The notes: generated from the sequence alone by a model not told the origin. A DNA stretch of 64,000 nt from Scytonematopsis contorta HA4267-MV1 (GCA_019359035.1 JAHHIC010000093.1:62001-126000); one strand, 5' to 3'. Shown: positions 7,986 through 16,660, counted from the stretch's first letter. Made by a program: numbers and translations.

Positions 7986-8392
7986 GTAGTGCGGGCATCT
8001 TGCCCGCTTCCAATAACAAGCAAAATGCTTCCAATAACAAGCAAAATGCTTCCAATAACAAGCAAAATGCTTCCAATAACAAGCAAAATGCTTCCAATAA
8101 CAAGCAAAATGCTTCCAATAACAAGCAAAATGCTTCCAATAACAAGCAAAATGCTTCCAATCGCAAGCAAGATGCTTCCAATAACAAGCAAAATGCTTCC
8201 AATAACAAGCAAAATGCTTCCAATCGCAAGCAAGATGCTTTCCCTCTGGCAATCACAAGCAAGATGCTTTCCCTCTGGCAATCGCAAGCAAGATGCTTTC
8301 CCTCTGGCAATCGCAAGCAAGATGCTTTCCCTCTGGCAATCGCAAGCAAGATGCTTTCCCTCTGGCAATCGCAAGCAAGATGCTTGCACTAC
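7986..8392. repeat. Compound tandem array (11 x 21 bp, then 5 x 29 bp) inside a GTAGTGC...GCACTAC element
   Basis: Eleven 21-bp units GCTTCCAATAACAAGCAAAAT (variant GCTTCCAATCGCAAGCAAGAT) run from 8006 to 8236. Five 29-bp units follow from 8237 to 8381; these equal the 21-mer variant with TCCCTCTGG in place of one C after GCTT. The array is bracketed by GTAGTGC (7986-7992) and its inverse GCACTAC (8386-8392), which suggests expansion inside a small palindromic element. There are no unique spacers, so it is not a CRISPR. All frames through it give repetitive peptides that I do not regard as genes. Confidence 0.95.
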
Positions 8393-8452
8393 GTATTATT
8401 TATAACTTCAGAGTACTTTGCGAACAAAATCATCTACGTAATCTATAAAATT

Positions 8453-9634
8453 ATGCCCTACGAAAAGTTAGAAATTTCAGCAGAAACACCAGTTTATTCT
8501 TGGGCTAATCACCCATTGAAAGCAGACGAAACCAAAATGGCACAAAATGTAGCATCATTGCCATTTGTATTTAAGCATGTAGCATTAATGCCAGATGTAC
8601 ACTTAGGCAAAGGAGCGCTCGTAGGTTCTGTAATTGCTACCAAGGAAGCAATTATACCAGCGGCTGTCGGCGTGGACCTGGGTTGCGGGATGGCTGCAAT
8701 TAAGACTAAGTACCACGTAGACCAACTAGAAGGAAAGCTAAAAAAAATCCGCTTAGACATCGAAGCAGCAATTCCCACAGGCTTCAGCGAAAACAAGGAC
8801 ATAGAAAAAACTGTAACCAACTGGCAAAGATGGAGTGATTTTAAAGACTTACACTCAGGGGTGCAAGATTTAGAAGGAAAAGCCCTGCGACAAATGGGTT
8901 CCCTTGGTGGGGGTAACCATTTTATTGAGGTTTGCGTCGATAGCGAAAATCAAGTTTGGCTAATGCTACATTCTGGTTCACGCGGTATCGGTAACATTTT
9001 AGCAAGTTGCCATATTAGCACAGCAAAAGAATTGGCGAAAATGGCGGGTAGTAACTTACCTGACCCGGATTTAGCCTACTTTATTACAGGTACACCAGAA
9101 TTTGATGCTTATTGGCGAGATTTACAATGGGCACAAGAATATGCCCGTAGAAATCGCGATGTAATGATGGCGCGATTTAAACACATCGTTGAAAAACATG
9201 TTGCGGGTGGAAAAGCTAGTAAGCCTTTATTAGAAGTTAACTGTCACCATAACTACGCAGAAAAAGAAATACATTTTGGCGAAGAAGTTTATGTAACTCG
9301 CAAGGGTGCTGTTCGCGCAGAGGAAGAAGATTATGGTATTATCCCTGGTTCAATGGGAGCGAAATCATACATAGTTAAAGGTAAAGGTTGTAACCATAGT
9401 TTTTGCTCCTGTTCTCACGGTGCTGGACGATTGATGTCTAGAACCAAAGCGAAAAAAGCCTATACCCTCGATGACTTAATTAAACAAACCGAAGGAGTTG
9501 AATGTCGTAAGGACGAAGATATTTTGGATGAAATCCCTGGTGCTTACAAGCCAATAGAACAAGTGATGGAAAACCAAAACGATTTGGTAGAAGTGGTAGC
9601 AACTTTGAAGCAAGTAGTATGCGTCAAAGGTTAA
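8453..9634 (+). CDS. rtcB: RNA ligase RtcB (3'-phosphate / 5'-OH RNA ligase)
   Basis: RtcB joins RNA 2',3'-cyclic phosphate or 3'-phosphate ends to 5'-OH ends using GTP and Mn2+. The 393-residue protein shows the family motifs GVDLGCGM (metal-binding Cys), GSLGGGNHFIE, HSGSRGIGN, NCHHNYAEKE, a KGAVRAEE/GSMGAKSY stretch and CSHGAGR with the histidine that takes up GMP. The frame is open back to 8000, but that part is the tandem array. ATG 8453 (MPYEKLEISAETP) matches the usual RtcB N-terminus and total length. No archease or RtcA gene is adjacent, so RNA repair rather than tRNA splicing is the likely role. Confidence 0.93.
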   Translation: MPYEKLEISAETPVYSWANHPLKADETKMAQNVASLPFVFKHVALMPDVHLGKGALVGSVIATKEAIIPAAVGVDLGCGMAAIKTKYHVDQLEGKLKKIRLDIEAAIPTGFSENKDIEKTVTNWQRWSDFKDLHSGVQDLEGKALRQMGSLGGGNHFIEVCVDSENQVWLMLHSGSRGIGNILASCHISTAKELAKMAGSNLPDPDLAYFITGTPEFDAYWRDLQWAQEYARRNRDVMMARFKHIVEKHVAGGKASKPLLEVNCHHNYAEKEIHFGEEVYVTRKGAVRAEEEDYGIIPGSMGAKSYIVKGKGCNHSFCSCSHGAGRLMSRTKAKKAYTLDDLIKQTEGVECRKDEDILDEIPGAYKPIEQVMENQNDLVEVVATLKQVVCVKG

Positions 9635-9644
9635 TTCATACGAA

Positions 9645-10625
9645 TTAATTTAATAACTCTTTCACCCGTTGCAAAATCCTCTGTTTTTCTTCTGGGTGAA
9701 TTAATGGTTTTTCGTTGCATAAAGCATCCTGATTCACCCAAACATTCGTATTTTCTTCTTGTAAACTTGACGCAATTTGACCAAATATTTGACTAGGGTC
9801 GAATCGATATTCCCCAGAGACATAATTCAATATTTTCGTAATAGCTTCGTTTTTGCTCATGCGAACACTATCAGTATTTCTCTGGGAAAGCTCGACTTGA
9901 AACGCTAAACCTTCCTCATGAAGTTTGACTGTCCAACCTTCCCAATATTCGCGAATTTTTTCTACAACACGATAGTCTGTTGGTCTACTCCACCATACCC
10001 ATATCTCTTTGTTGGGTATATTTATATAAGCACCGCTATCAACTTTATTTTCCTCAGGTAAAGATATTGTTTGACAGTTTTCCAGTTCTGGAATTAAATC
10101 TGTACTCAACGAAAAAAGTTCGGTCAAATAATTGTCAAATCCATAATCCAGTATTTGATTATCACTATACTGTACAGTCAGAACAGTTTCTACATGACTA
10201 TGGGAATTTTCTTCCAAGTAGCCGCGATATTTTGTCCATTGAAAATAGTCTAAGTCTGTTTGCACTAATGACACGTCTAGTTGTAAATACTTAGCAATAT
10301 CAACTATTCCCTCTAATGCCCATCTAATTCCCCAACCCTCCCAGTTTATTTGTAGCAAAGAAATTAAATATTTACGTAAAACTGGATAGTGAAAACCATC
10401 ACCTCCCCAAAATATCAGTTGCTTCTGGTCGATATCTACTAAAACCGCTCCCTCACACCAAATATCATTCAATAAACCCTCTTCTAATTTCAGTGATTTA
10501 ATATAATTAATGGTATATTCTGAACCAAAAAAAATATCTCTGGGTATACTAATTGCTCCCCAGTGAGAATAATATGTATCGACTTGGTTGTTCTCTATTA
10601 TGACGAAGTTTGCTCTATGTCCCAT
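9645..10625 (-). CDS. Hypothetical protein (MGHRAN N-terminus)
   Basis: A 326-residue soluble protein with no signal peptide or membrane segment. It begins MGHRANFVIIENNQVDTYYSHWGA and is rich in Trp and Tyr (for example FWGGDGFHYPVLRKYL, INWEGWGIRWALEGI, WVWWSRPTDYRVVEKI, YWEGWTV). I recognise this start from uncharacterised bacterial proteins but know no function. It converges with rtcB; the stops are 10 bases apart. Repeated 'WEGW' pieces suggest two related halves that may bind a ligand or nucleic acid, which is only a guess. Confidence 0.75.
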   Translation of the reverse strand: MGHRANFVIIENNQVDTYYSHWGAISIPRDIFFGSEYTINYIKSLKLEEGLLNDIWCEGAVLVDIDQKQLIFWGGDGFHYPVLRKYLISLLQINWEGWGIRWALEGIVDIAKYLQLDVSLVQTDLDYFQWTKYRGYLEENSHSHVETVLTVQYSDNQILDYGFDNYLTELFSLSTDLIPELENCQTISLPEENKVDSGAYINIPNKEIWVWWSRPTDYRVVEKIREYWEGWTVKLHEEGLAFQVELSQRNTDSVRMSKNEAITKILNYVSGEYRFDPSQIFGQIASSLQEENTNVWVNQDALCNEKPLIHPEEKQRILQRVKELLN

Positions 10626-10815
10626 AATTTATTATTCTCGCGCTCTCTGATGACCTAAGTTACTATTCTATGCTTTTGTAATTTAATCGCTTTAGTTCAT
10701 GAGTACTATAACAAATTGAACAAAAAACATTAGATAGCTTTGATACCGTTTTTTGGTATAAAACTATCTACTGCGGAAAGGTAATTTATAAAGTAAAAAC
10801 ATTAAGCTTACAGAA

Positions 10816-10887
10816 ATGATGGGTTACGGTGCTTTATGTAACTTAAAGAGCCTCCAATTAAATACTACAAATGCGCCTAAACCATGC
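10816..10887 (-). repeat. 72-bp interspersed element, copy 1 (inverse orientation)
   Basis: The reverse complement of this stretch matches 52162-52233 at about 63 of 72 positions by eye. Its ends are partly inverted (GATGGGTTA...TAACCCATC in the second copy). It lies between the hypothetical gene and the patatin gene. It has no coding capacity and looks like a small non-autonomous dispersed element. Confidence 0.75.
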
Positions 10888-10904
10888 TAATTAAAAAGCT
10901 TTAA

Positions 10905-11954
10905 CTAATGTAATAACTGTTGGCACATTTGTTGTAAAATAGTTTCGTTATGAGAAACTTTAGCATCAATCATTGCCTGTGCTAAATCTTCTATTTCTTT
11001 GATGTTTTCTGGAGTTGTATCATCAATATTATCGTTAACTTGAGTCAAATCTCTTTGGAAACGATAATATTGCTTTGGTTGAGGCAATAATTGGTCTAAT
11101 TGATAACCTACAGTTTCTGTCGCACCATCAAGAACAATATTTATTAATGGTTGAACCCAGTTAATAATTCCCCAATTTGCAGCTTTTTCATAAGCATATC
11201 GACGAGTTAATGAACCAGTTGCTAGTGATACAACCAAAATTTCATCTAAACGCAAAGGTTCTTTCTCTATATTATGTGGGTCTCGCTTATTATAATTTAG
11301 GGCTTCGATAATTGCTAAAGCGGTGGGATTATTAGCAAATGTTCCACCATCAATTAAAGTATAATGACTTTCATCATCTTTTGGGTTTTTGTTGGCAAGT
11401 TTATAAGGAGAGAAAAAGGTAGGAGCAGCAGAAGTAGCCATAGCCGCATCTTTCATTTTATAACCATCGCAAAGCTTGCGAAAATTATATCCAGAAGGTC
11501 TCTCAAATTGGGGATTATTAATAAAAAAAACTTGTCTGCGTTTTTCGATATCATAGCTAGTAACAAAAACATTTGTCAGCGCTTCTTTGATTTGTGTTTC
11601 ACCAAAATATTTATTTAAAACTGCTTCTCTACCTTTTGATGGAAACTTTGGTCTAATTAAATCATCAATGTTAGTTAAGCGTCCTAGCAGTGATTCATTA
11701 AAAATAGTTTTTCCTTCATTTTTATATAAATCAATTAGCTGCTGTGCTGTATACTGAGGTTGAGTTTTGTTTATCGGGTCTGGTTTTGCCAAAGCTAAAG
11801 CTAAAATACCCCCTGTAGATGTACCGGCAATTAAATCAAATAATTGGCAAATCCTCTTTCCTGTTATCTTTTCCACCTCCGCAAGAATTTTTGCTGGAAT
11901 GATTCCTCTAATTCCACCACCGTCGATAGATAAGATTTTATACTTGTATCCCAT
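10905..11954 (-). CDS. Patatin-like phospholipase
   Basis: About 349 residues from the ATG at 11954. An upstream ATG at 11999 is in frame, but the inner one has AGGGTGG just before it and gives the usual MGYKYKILSIDGGG start. Family motifs are the oxyanion hole GGGIRG, the nucleophile Ser in GTSTGG and the catalytic Asp in LIDGGTFANNP, as in patatin-type lipid acyl hydrolases. The enzyme is expected to be cytosolic or membrane-peripheral and to cleave phospholipid or galactolipid acyl esters. Patatins can be CBASS effectors, but no nucleotidyltransferase gene is nearby, so a metabolic or lipid-turnover role is more likely. It is divergent from the membrane cassette starting at 12194. Confidence 0.9.
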   Translation of the reverse strand: MGYKYKILSIDGGGIRGIIPAKILAEVEKITGKRICQLFDLIAGTSTGGILALALAKPDPINKTQPQYTAQQLIDLYKNEGKTIFNESLLGRLTNIDDLIRPKFPSKGREAVLNKYFGETQIKEALTNVFVTSYDIEKRRQVFFINNPQFERPSGYNFRKLCDGYKMKDAAMATSAAPTFFSPYKLANKNPKDDESHYTLIDGGTFANNPTALAIIEALNYNKRDPHNIEKEPLRLDEILVVSLATGSLTRRYAYEKAANWGIINWVQPLINIVLDGATETVGYQLDQLLPQPKQYYRFQRDLTQVNDNIDDTTPENIKEIEDLAQAMIDAKVSHNETILQQMCQQLLH

Positions 11955-12009
11955 ATTCCACCCTTGCTGATTATGATGCTTGAAGTCATCGAACGGCATT
12001 AATTATACC

Positions 12010-12037
12010 GTAGAGACGCGATTAATCGCGTCTCTAC
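12010..12037. repeat. Perfect 28-bp palindrome, GTAGAGACG family, copy 1
   Basis: GTAGAGACG at the left and CGTCTCTAC at the right enclose CGATTAATCG, giving a perfect palindrome. It lies in the divergent promoter region between the patatin gene and the gene at 12194. Two relatives are at 51058-51085 and 57850-57877. Confidence 0.9.
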
Positions 12038-12193
12038 ATATCTGTCTGTGTTTATACAGAAATTTTGTATGTATTCTAAATTATTAAATTTTTGATATGC
12101 GTAAAAATTGCGTGGATGTCTTTTGTGCGGAAAGTTATGATGTGCCTGTGTTGTTAAAATTGGCGAATTGTAAAAATCTCTATTTAGAAAATT

Positions 12194-13180
12194 ATGTCAG
12201 CAACTGTGAGTACCCAACGTAGTGGTCGTTTTATTGGATGGTGGCTTTATACAGGTGTCGGTGCTTCACTGTTGCTATTCCTAATTTTGATAATATCTGG
12301 ATTTTTTCAAAAAACTTTGATTTCTAGACAAATTACAGCATCGGAAGGTGTACCAGTTAAGTTAGAACCGCTCAAATTGGAACCAACAGCAATTGGTGCT
12401 TTGAGGATAGATGCCGAAGCGCTGATACAATCTGAACAATGGGTGGCTTTTGAGATTCAGCTGTTAGATAAACAAGGTAAAGTTATAGCTGCTGGGATTA
12501 AAGAAGCTTGGAGCGAGTCTGGTACTTGGTCTGAAGATGGAGAGTCGGGTAGCTGGTCTGAGGAAGATGTTTTAGGTAGTTTGGATATCCGTACGAAACA
12601 ACTTGAAGATGTTACGATTGCGATAAATGTTTTAGGCTATGGAACTAGCTCAGGAGCAGACTTAAATCTACCAGTTCCTTTTAAAGTAACAGTTGAGAAT
12701 GGTGTAATAGATGGGGGTCATCTTTTTTGGGGTGGGATATGGTCGTTGATTCTAGGATTTTTGCCTTTATACTTTAGACGTATGATTGGCAAAGCAGTTA
12801 TTTTTGAAAAACTTCAAGATAGCGACCCTACTGGACGTGGAACTCTTGGTGGCGCTAATAAACTTTTGCGCGTCCACGTTGATGTCGAATCTGACGAAAC
12901 TTCACCAAGAACATTAGAAGTTCAACTATTTATTAATGATGCATATGGAGAGCAAATATATGCCGAGTCTTTTCTTTTAGGGGTTAATTTTCAAAATAGT
13001 AATGGCAAGTTTGAAAAAGCTACTTGTACGCTAGAAAAGTTTTTTATCTTAGAGAATCGAACTTCTTACGGTTTTCATGTAGAAGTAATTCCCGATGAAC
13101 CCGTAGACAGAACTACACTATATGTCCGGGAAGGTGCTTGTACATTGAAACCTGTGGAAATTGTACATATTAAATCTTAA
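12194..13180 (+). CDS. Unknown two-TM membrane protein of the polyamine-transferase cassette
   Basis: A 328-residue protein of unknown family. A first membrane helix (about residues 14-37, YTGVGASLLLFLILIISGFF) is followed by a roughly 135-residue domain that should lie outside the cytoplasm, including a Ser/Trp/Glu-rich stretch SGTWSEDGESGSWSEED. A second helix (about 178-196) and a C-terminal beta-rich domain with conserved-looking DVESDETSPRTLEVQLF follow. It starts a rightward group with a small membrane peptide, an aminopropyltransferase-like membrane enzyme and a DUF4178-like protein. That suggests a joint role at the cell envelope, but the function itself is not known. Confidence 0.75.
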   Translation: MSATVSTQRSGRFIGWWLYTGVGASLLLFLILIISGFFQKTLISRQITASEGVPVKLEPLKLEPTAIGALRIDAEALIQSEQWVAFEIQLLDKQGKVIAAGIKEAWSESGTWSEDGESGSWSEEDVLGSLDIRTKQLEDVTIAINVLGYGTSSGADLNLPVPFKVTVENGVIDGGHLFWGGIWSLILGFLPLYFRRMIGKAVIFEKLQDSDPTGRGTLGGANKLLRVHVDVESDETSPRTLEVQLFINDAYGEQIYAESFLLGVNFQNSNGKFEKATCTLEKFFILENRTSYGFHVEVIPDEPVDRTTLYVREGACTLKPVEIVHIKS

Positions 13181-13276
13181 TTAAATTTTAAAAATGCAAT
13201 ATTCAAACTTGAAAACACAAACTTGAAAACACAAAATTCTAAACTCAAAGTTCAAAAATAATAACTAAAAACTCAC

Positions 13277-13507
13277 ATGATTACTAAAATATTATCAGCA
13301 TGGATACTTTTTATTGCAGGTTCAGCTATTCATGCAAGTTTTAACCCAAGCTCAATTATCGTTTTGCGGGAAGAAAAACAAACGAACTATTCACCACGAA
13401 ATGGGACGAATCCATCTGGAAGTTACAGGAGTGGTATTTGGATTCATACAACAACTCGTTCTACATATCAGGGATTTCAAGGTGGTGGTCCAGGTAGCGG
13501 AAAGTGA
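13277..13507 (+). CDS. Small membrane or secreted glycine-rich peptide
   Basis: Seventy-six residues from ATG 13277. An N-terminal hydrophobic helix or signal (KILSAWILFIAGSAIHASF) is followed by a polar segment ending in TYQGFQGGGPGSGK. A second frame (13314-13520) overlaps but has no such organisation. Placement between the two-TM protein and the aminopropyltransferase gene, all rightward, supports a real small gene. No family is recognised. Confidence 0.5.
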   Translation: MITKILSAWILFIAGSAIHASFNPSSIIVLREEKQTNYSPRNGTNPSGSYRSGIWIHTTTRSTYQGFQGGGPGSGK

Positions 13508-13528
13508 ACAAGAGACCTAACCCCCCTA

Positions 13529-13555
13529 CCCCCCTTCCCTATTAGGGAAGGGGGG
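13529..13555. repeat. Perfect 12-bp-stem C/G-rich palindrome
   Basis: CCCCCCTTCCCT and AGGGAAGGGGGG pair perfectly around an ATT loop, 22 bases after the small gene's stop and 38 before the next start. It is the C/G-rich intergenic palindrome type frequent in filamentous cyanobacteria. It may also attenuate transcription within the cassette. There is no T-run after it. Confidence 0.8.
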
Positions 13556-13592
13556 AAATAGCAAATTTAAAACTTAAAATTTTTTCAAAAGT

Positions 13593-15161
13593 ATGGAATC
13601 TAGTTATGTTGAAAATACTGAAGTCAATAAATTTATTTTGACTAGTACTCAACGCCGAGTCTTATTGTTAACGGCTGCAGTTTCTTCTGGCTCTGGTTTA
13701 GCTGTAGAGCTATTACTCGGTAACCTTGCGAGTTATTTAATGGGTAACCAAGCTCTCGCTTACGGTATTGCCATCGGTTGTTTTTTAGCTGCAATGGGTA
13801 TCGGTTCTTACCTAAGCCGCTTTATTGCTCCGAAAGCTGAGGGTGAAGTTTTGCAGCGTCAGTTGTTGTTATCTTTTATCCTCATCGAATTAATAATTGC
13901 TCCATTGACTGCACTGTTACCTTTGGGATTGTTCACGCTGTTTGTAATTGATGGTTCAATTTGGCAAGGATTATTTTTGACAACGATATTGCTAGGAATT
14001 TTAGCAGGTTTAGAAGTACCACTGCTGACACGGATGTTAGAGTTAGCAGAAGGTGTTCGAGAAGCAATTGCCGGAGTTTTAGCACTAGACTATTTAGGTG
14101 GGCTTTTTGGGTCGTTGGCTTTTCCCTTACTTTTACTTCCTTGGTTGGGTATGCTTCCCACTGCTTTTGTTTTGGGTGCGTTGCCTGCTTTTATGGCGTT
14201 TGCAATTGGACGTTGTTTTCCCAAAATGCGAAAGTTGGGATATTTTGGTTTAGTTTTGGGAGTGTTGCTTTGTGTTTTAGCTCCTGCTTCTGTTCCTATT
14301 AGCAATAAACTGGAAAATAATTTATATAAAGCACCTATAATTCAGCGAGTTCAATCTACATATCAGCGCATTATTCTGACACGTCAAGGAAAAGATGTAC
14401 GACTATTTTTAGATGGTGATTTGCAATTGTCTACTCTTGATGAGTATCGTTACCATGAAGCGCTAGTTCACACTGCAATGAGTGCAACACCTCAACGAAA
14501 AAAGGTTTTAATATTAGGTGCTGGTGATGGGATGGCTATACGGGAGGTGTTAAAATGGTCTGAAGTTGAGCGTGTTGTGCTTATTGAACTCGACCCGGAA
14601 ATAGTAAAGCTTGCGAGTCATCATCCACAGTTAGTAAAAGTTAATAATGGCGCTTTAACAGATTCGCGTGTAGAAATTATTCATGATGATGCTTTTACTA
14701 AAGTAGCAACATTAAAGGACGAATTTGATGTAATTATCGCGGATTTTCCTGACCCTGATAAGGAAGCTCTTGCTAAACTTTATTCGGAAGGGTTTTATCG
14801 ACGTTTATTAGGAAAACTTTCGGAAAAGGGTGTTTTGGTAACACAAGCTTCTAGCCCGTTTTTTGCTCCGAAAGTGATTAGTTGTATTGCTACTACTTTA
14901 AATGTTGCTGGACTAAAAGTAAATCCCTTTGTTGCGGATATTCCTAGTTTTGGCCCTTGGGGATTTGTTTTGGCTTCACGCAATCAAATTAATCCAGATA
15001 CACTGAAGCTTTCTGTTCCTACTAGGTATTTAACGGAACCGATTTTACAACATTTATTTGAACTACCGAAGGATGTGCAAATACAAAAAACTGAGGTTAA
15101 TAAGCTTTCTCATCCTGTGATTGTTCGATATCAAAATGAGTCTAATTTGGTTACTTATTAA
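13593..15161 (+). CDS. Membrane-fused polyamine aminopropyltransferase (spermidine synthase-like)
   Basis: A 522-residue protein with two parts. Residues about 18-240 form roughly seven hydrophobic helices (for example LLLTAAVSSGSGLAVELLLG, then FGLVLGVLLCVLAPASVPIS). Residues about 255-480 are a spermidine synthase-type domain with RQGKDVRLFLDGDLQLS, the DEYRYHEALVHTA loop, VLILGAGDGMAIREVL (SAM or dcSAM site), LIELDPEIVKLA and DVIIADFPDPD. Soluble spermidine synthases transfer aminopropyl from decarboxylated SAM to putrescine. The membrane-fused form is a separate family of uncertain substrate. Its genes often neighbour DUF4178 genes, as here. Confidence 0.88.
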   Translation: MESSYVENTEVNKFILTSTQRRVLLLTAAVSSGSGLAVELLLGNLASYLMGNQALAYGIAIGCFLAAMGIGSYLSRFIAPKAEGEVLQRQLLLSFILIELIIAPLTALLPLGLFTLFVIDGSIWQGLFLTTILLGILAGLEVPLLTRMLELAEGVREAIAGVLALDYLGGLFGSLAFPLLLLPWLGMLPTAFVLGALPAFMAFAIGRCFPKMRKLGYFGLVLGVLLCVLAPASVPISNKLENNLYKAPIIQRVQSTYQRIILTRQGKDVRLFLDGDLQLSTLDEYRYHEALVHTAMSATPQRKKVLILGAGDGMAIREVLKWSEVERVVLIELDPEIVKLASHHPQLVKVNNGALTDSRVEIIHDDAFTKVATLKDEFDVIIADFPDPDKEALAKLYSEGFYRRLLGKLSEKGVLVTQASSPFFAPKVISCIATTLNVAGLKVNPFVADIPSFGPWGFVLASRNQINPDTLKLSVPTRYLTEPILQHLFELPKDVQIQKTEVNKLSHPVIVRYQNESNLVTY

Positions 15162-15310
15162 GCCATAACGAACCGCCAAGGAGCCAAGAAAGCCAAGTGA
15201 AATGAGAAGAGAATAGAGAGAATAGATAGTTATTCACATGAGAATGGTTTTGATATAATTTATATTTAGTTATTATTGATAATTGGATTAATATAATTAG
15301 GAAAAGTATT

Positions 15311-15898
15311 ATGTTATTATTCGTTTCACTTTTAACTTTAGGTATTGTTATAGGAGTTGTTGTTGTGATTCAGCGACAACCAAGTATTTTAAAGGAGAGT
15401 AAAAAGCGTCAGCAATTATTACCTGAGGAACGTACTGTATTTAATCTCAAAATTGGTGATATTGTGCAGTATATAGATAAGGATTGGGTGGTAGAAGGTA
15501 AGCTGACTTATAGAGATAAGGGTTACGCTTGGTTTGAATATTTGTTGCAAGATGATAATGAAATTCGCTGGTTATCAGTGGATGAAGATGACCGGGTTGA
15601 GGTCGCATTTTTGCAATCAACAAATTTTTTGGATGTTGAAGGAACTCCTCCGAAGCAATTAAGTTTTGTTGGTGATACCTATTACCAAAAAGAAAAAGGT
15701 CAAGCTACAATGTCACGCACTGGTACGACGTTAAGACGTACTGCGGAAATCTGTCAGTATTTTGATTACGAAGGCCCGGATGATAAGGTGCTTTCAATTG
15801 AGTTTTGGAACGGTGAATATGAAGTCACTGTGGGACAACGCATTAATCCAAGAGCGTTAATTTTATTACCGGGTGATGGTAGAAGCGTTTATCGTTGA
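15311..15898 (+). CDS. DUF4178-like membrane-anchored protein
   Basis: A 195-residue protein with one N-terminal membrane helix (LLFVSLLTLGIVIGVVVVI, about 2-20) and a beta-rich domain. NLKIGDIVQYIDKDWVVEG, then YRDKGYAWFEYLLQDD and RWLSVDEDDRVEVA match the DUF4178 pattern as I know it. It follows the aminopropyltransferase gene by about 150 bases in the same direction. DUF4178 has no established biochemical role. The repeated association with polyamine-transferase-like genes suggests they act on a shared envelope substrate (inference). Confidence 0.75.
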   Translation: MLLFVSLLTLGIVIGVVVVIQRQPSILKESKKRQQLLPEERTVFNLKIGDIVQYIDKDWVVEGKLTYRDKGYAWFEYLLQDDNEIRWLSVDEDDRVEVAFLQSTNFLDVEGTPPKQLSFVGDTYYQKEKGQATMSRTGTTLRRTAEICQYFDYEGPDDKVLSIEFWNGEYEVTVGQRINPRALILLPGDGRSVYR

Positions 15899-15939
15899 GT
15901 TCGGCGGTTATGTAGTATGCGAATGCAGTAGATTTCAAG

Positions 15940-16020
15940 TCAGGAGGGGGGTAGAAGCGGAGGGGGATACAAGCGGAGGGGGATATAAGCGGGCGGGCAA
16001 GGATGCCCACCCCACAAGAG
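15940..16020. repeat. G-rich imperfect 16-bp repeats and small hairpin
   Basis: Two and a half copies of an AAGCGGAGGGGGATA(C/T) unit are followed by GGGC-AAGGAT-GCCC. This is an intergenic palindrome-type element downstream of the DUF4178-like gene. Frames through it (for example 15873-16115) are not credible genes. Confidence 0.6.
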
Positions 16021-16198
16021 GTTTGATATTTTTTGGTGTACCTCATTTACCTGCAAAGTGCTGTATACAGCAGGAAGTGCATTATCTTTACGCAATTATT
16101 AAGCTTAATCCATAATGAAAATAATGGCGAACGAAGTCATACTATTATTGGTTTTCTCTATATTGCAGTACTAATTATATTGGTATATATAGTCTATT

Positions 16199-16546
16199 AT
16201 GCTTAATAATGAAATTGGTAAGCCGGGTGATGAGTTAATGATTATTAATAGAAAATTAATTGCGTCAGTCCGATGGGATAAAGAGCTAGGCGAAAAGCTG
16301 AGAAGTATGCGTGGCAAAGAATCCATGCAATCTTTGGCAAAACGGGCAGGCTGTGCATATCAATTAATACAACATCTGGAACGCGGTGGATACCCAGAAC
16401 CGAAAGATGATGGGAACCTACCTCCACAGGCATCTGTTTCTATGGAAAAGCTAGAAGGTATATGTAATGCACTTTCTATAAGGGTTGAAACCTTTTTAAA
16501 ATGTCCATTAGTAGTAGTGCCTTTAGAAAACAAAAATATCGCTTGA
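16199..16546 (+). CDS. XRE-family HTH transcriptional regulator
   Basis: A 115-residue protein (ATG 16199; an in-frame ATG further in, before IINRKLIASVRW, is also possible). The HTH reads LGEKLRSMRGKESMQSLAKRAGCAYQLIQHLERGG, followed by a MEKLEGICNALSI helix typical of Cro/C1-type repressors. A short insertion (YPEPKDDGNLPPQASVS) between helices 3 and 4 is unusual. It precedes the unknown gene at 16683 by 136 bases in the same direction and may regulate it. Confidence 0.8.
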   Translation: MLNNEIGKPGDELMIINRKLIASVRWDKELGEKLRSMRGKESMQSLAKRAGCAYQLIQHLERGGYPEPKDDGNLPPQASVSMEKLEGICNALSIRVETFLKCPLVVVPLENKNIA

Positions 16547-16631
16547 CTTTTACTGATTAACTTAGTAATATAAATCTTGTTGTTATGCGATGCTTATATT
16601 GCCATACAACAAAAGCATTTACCGTTCGATT

Positions 16632-16660
16632 GCCAAAAAAAAAGACCCTCAACAGGGGTC
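16632..16660 (-). terminator. Hairpin with a T-tract in the leftward direction
   Basis: GACCC (16644-16648) pairs with GGGTC (16656-16660). On the minus strand the hairpin is followed by a run of about nine T. It would therefore end leftward, antisense transcripts just upstream of the gene at 16683, or else be only a leader hairpin of that gene. The stem is short. Confidence 0.4.

Noticed and set aside
8006-8381. CRISPR array
   Set aside because: The units follow each other without unique spacers, and no cas genes are near.
8000-8452. N-terminal extension of RtcB through the tandem array (NNKQNAS repeats)
   Set aside because: The frame is open only because the 21-bp unit is a multiple of three. 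ATG 8453 gives the usual RtcB start and length.
10905-11954. CBASS defence operon with patatin effector
   Set aside because: No cyclic-nucleotide synthase, HORMA, TRIP13 or Cap2/Cap3-type gene lies nearby; the neighbours are an unknown protein and a divergent membrane cassette.
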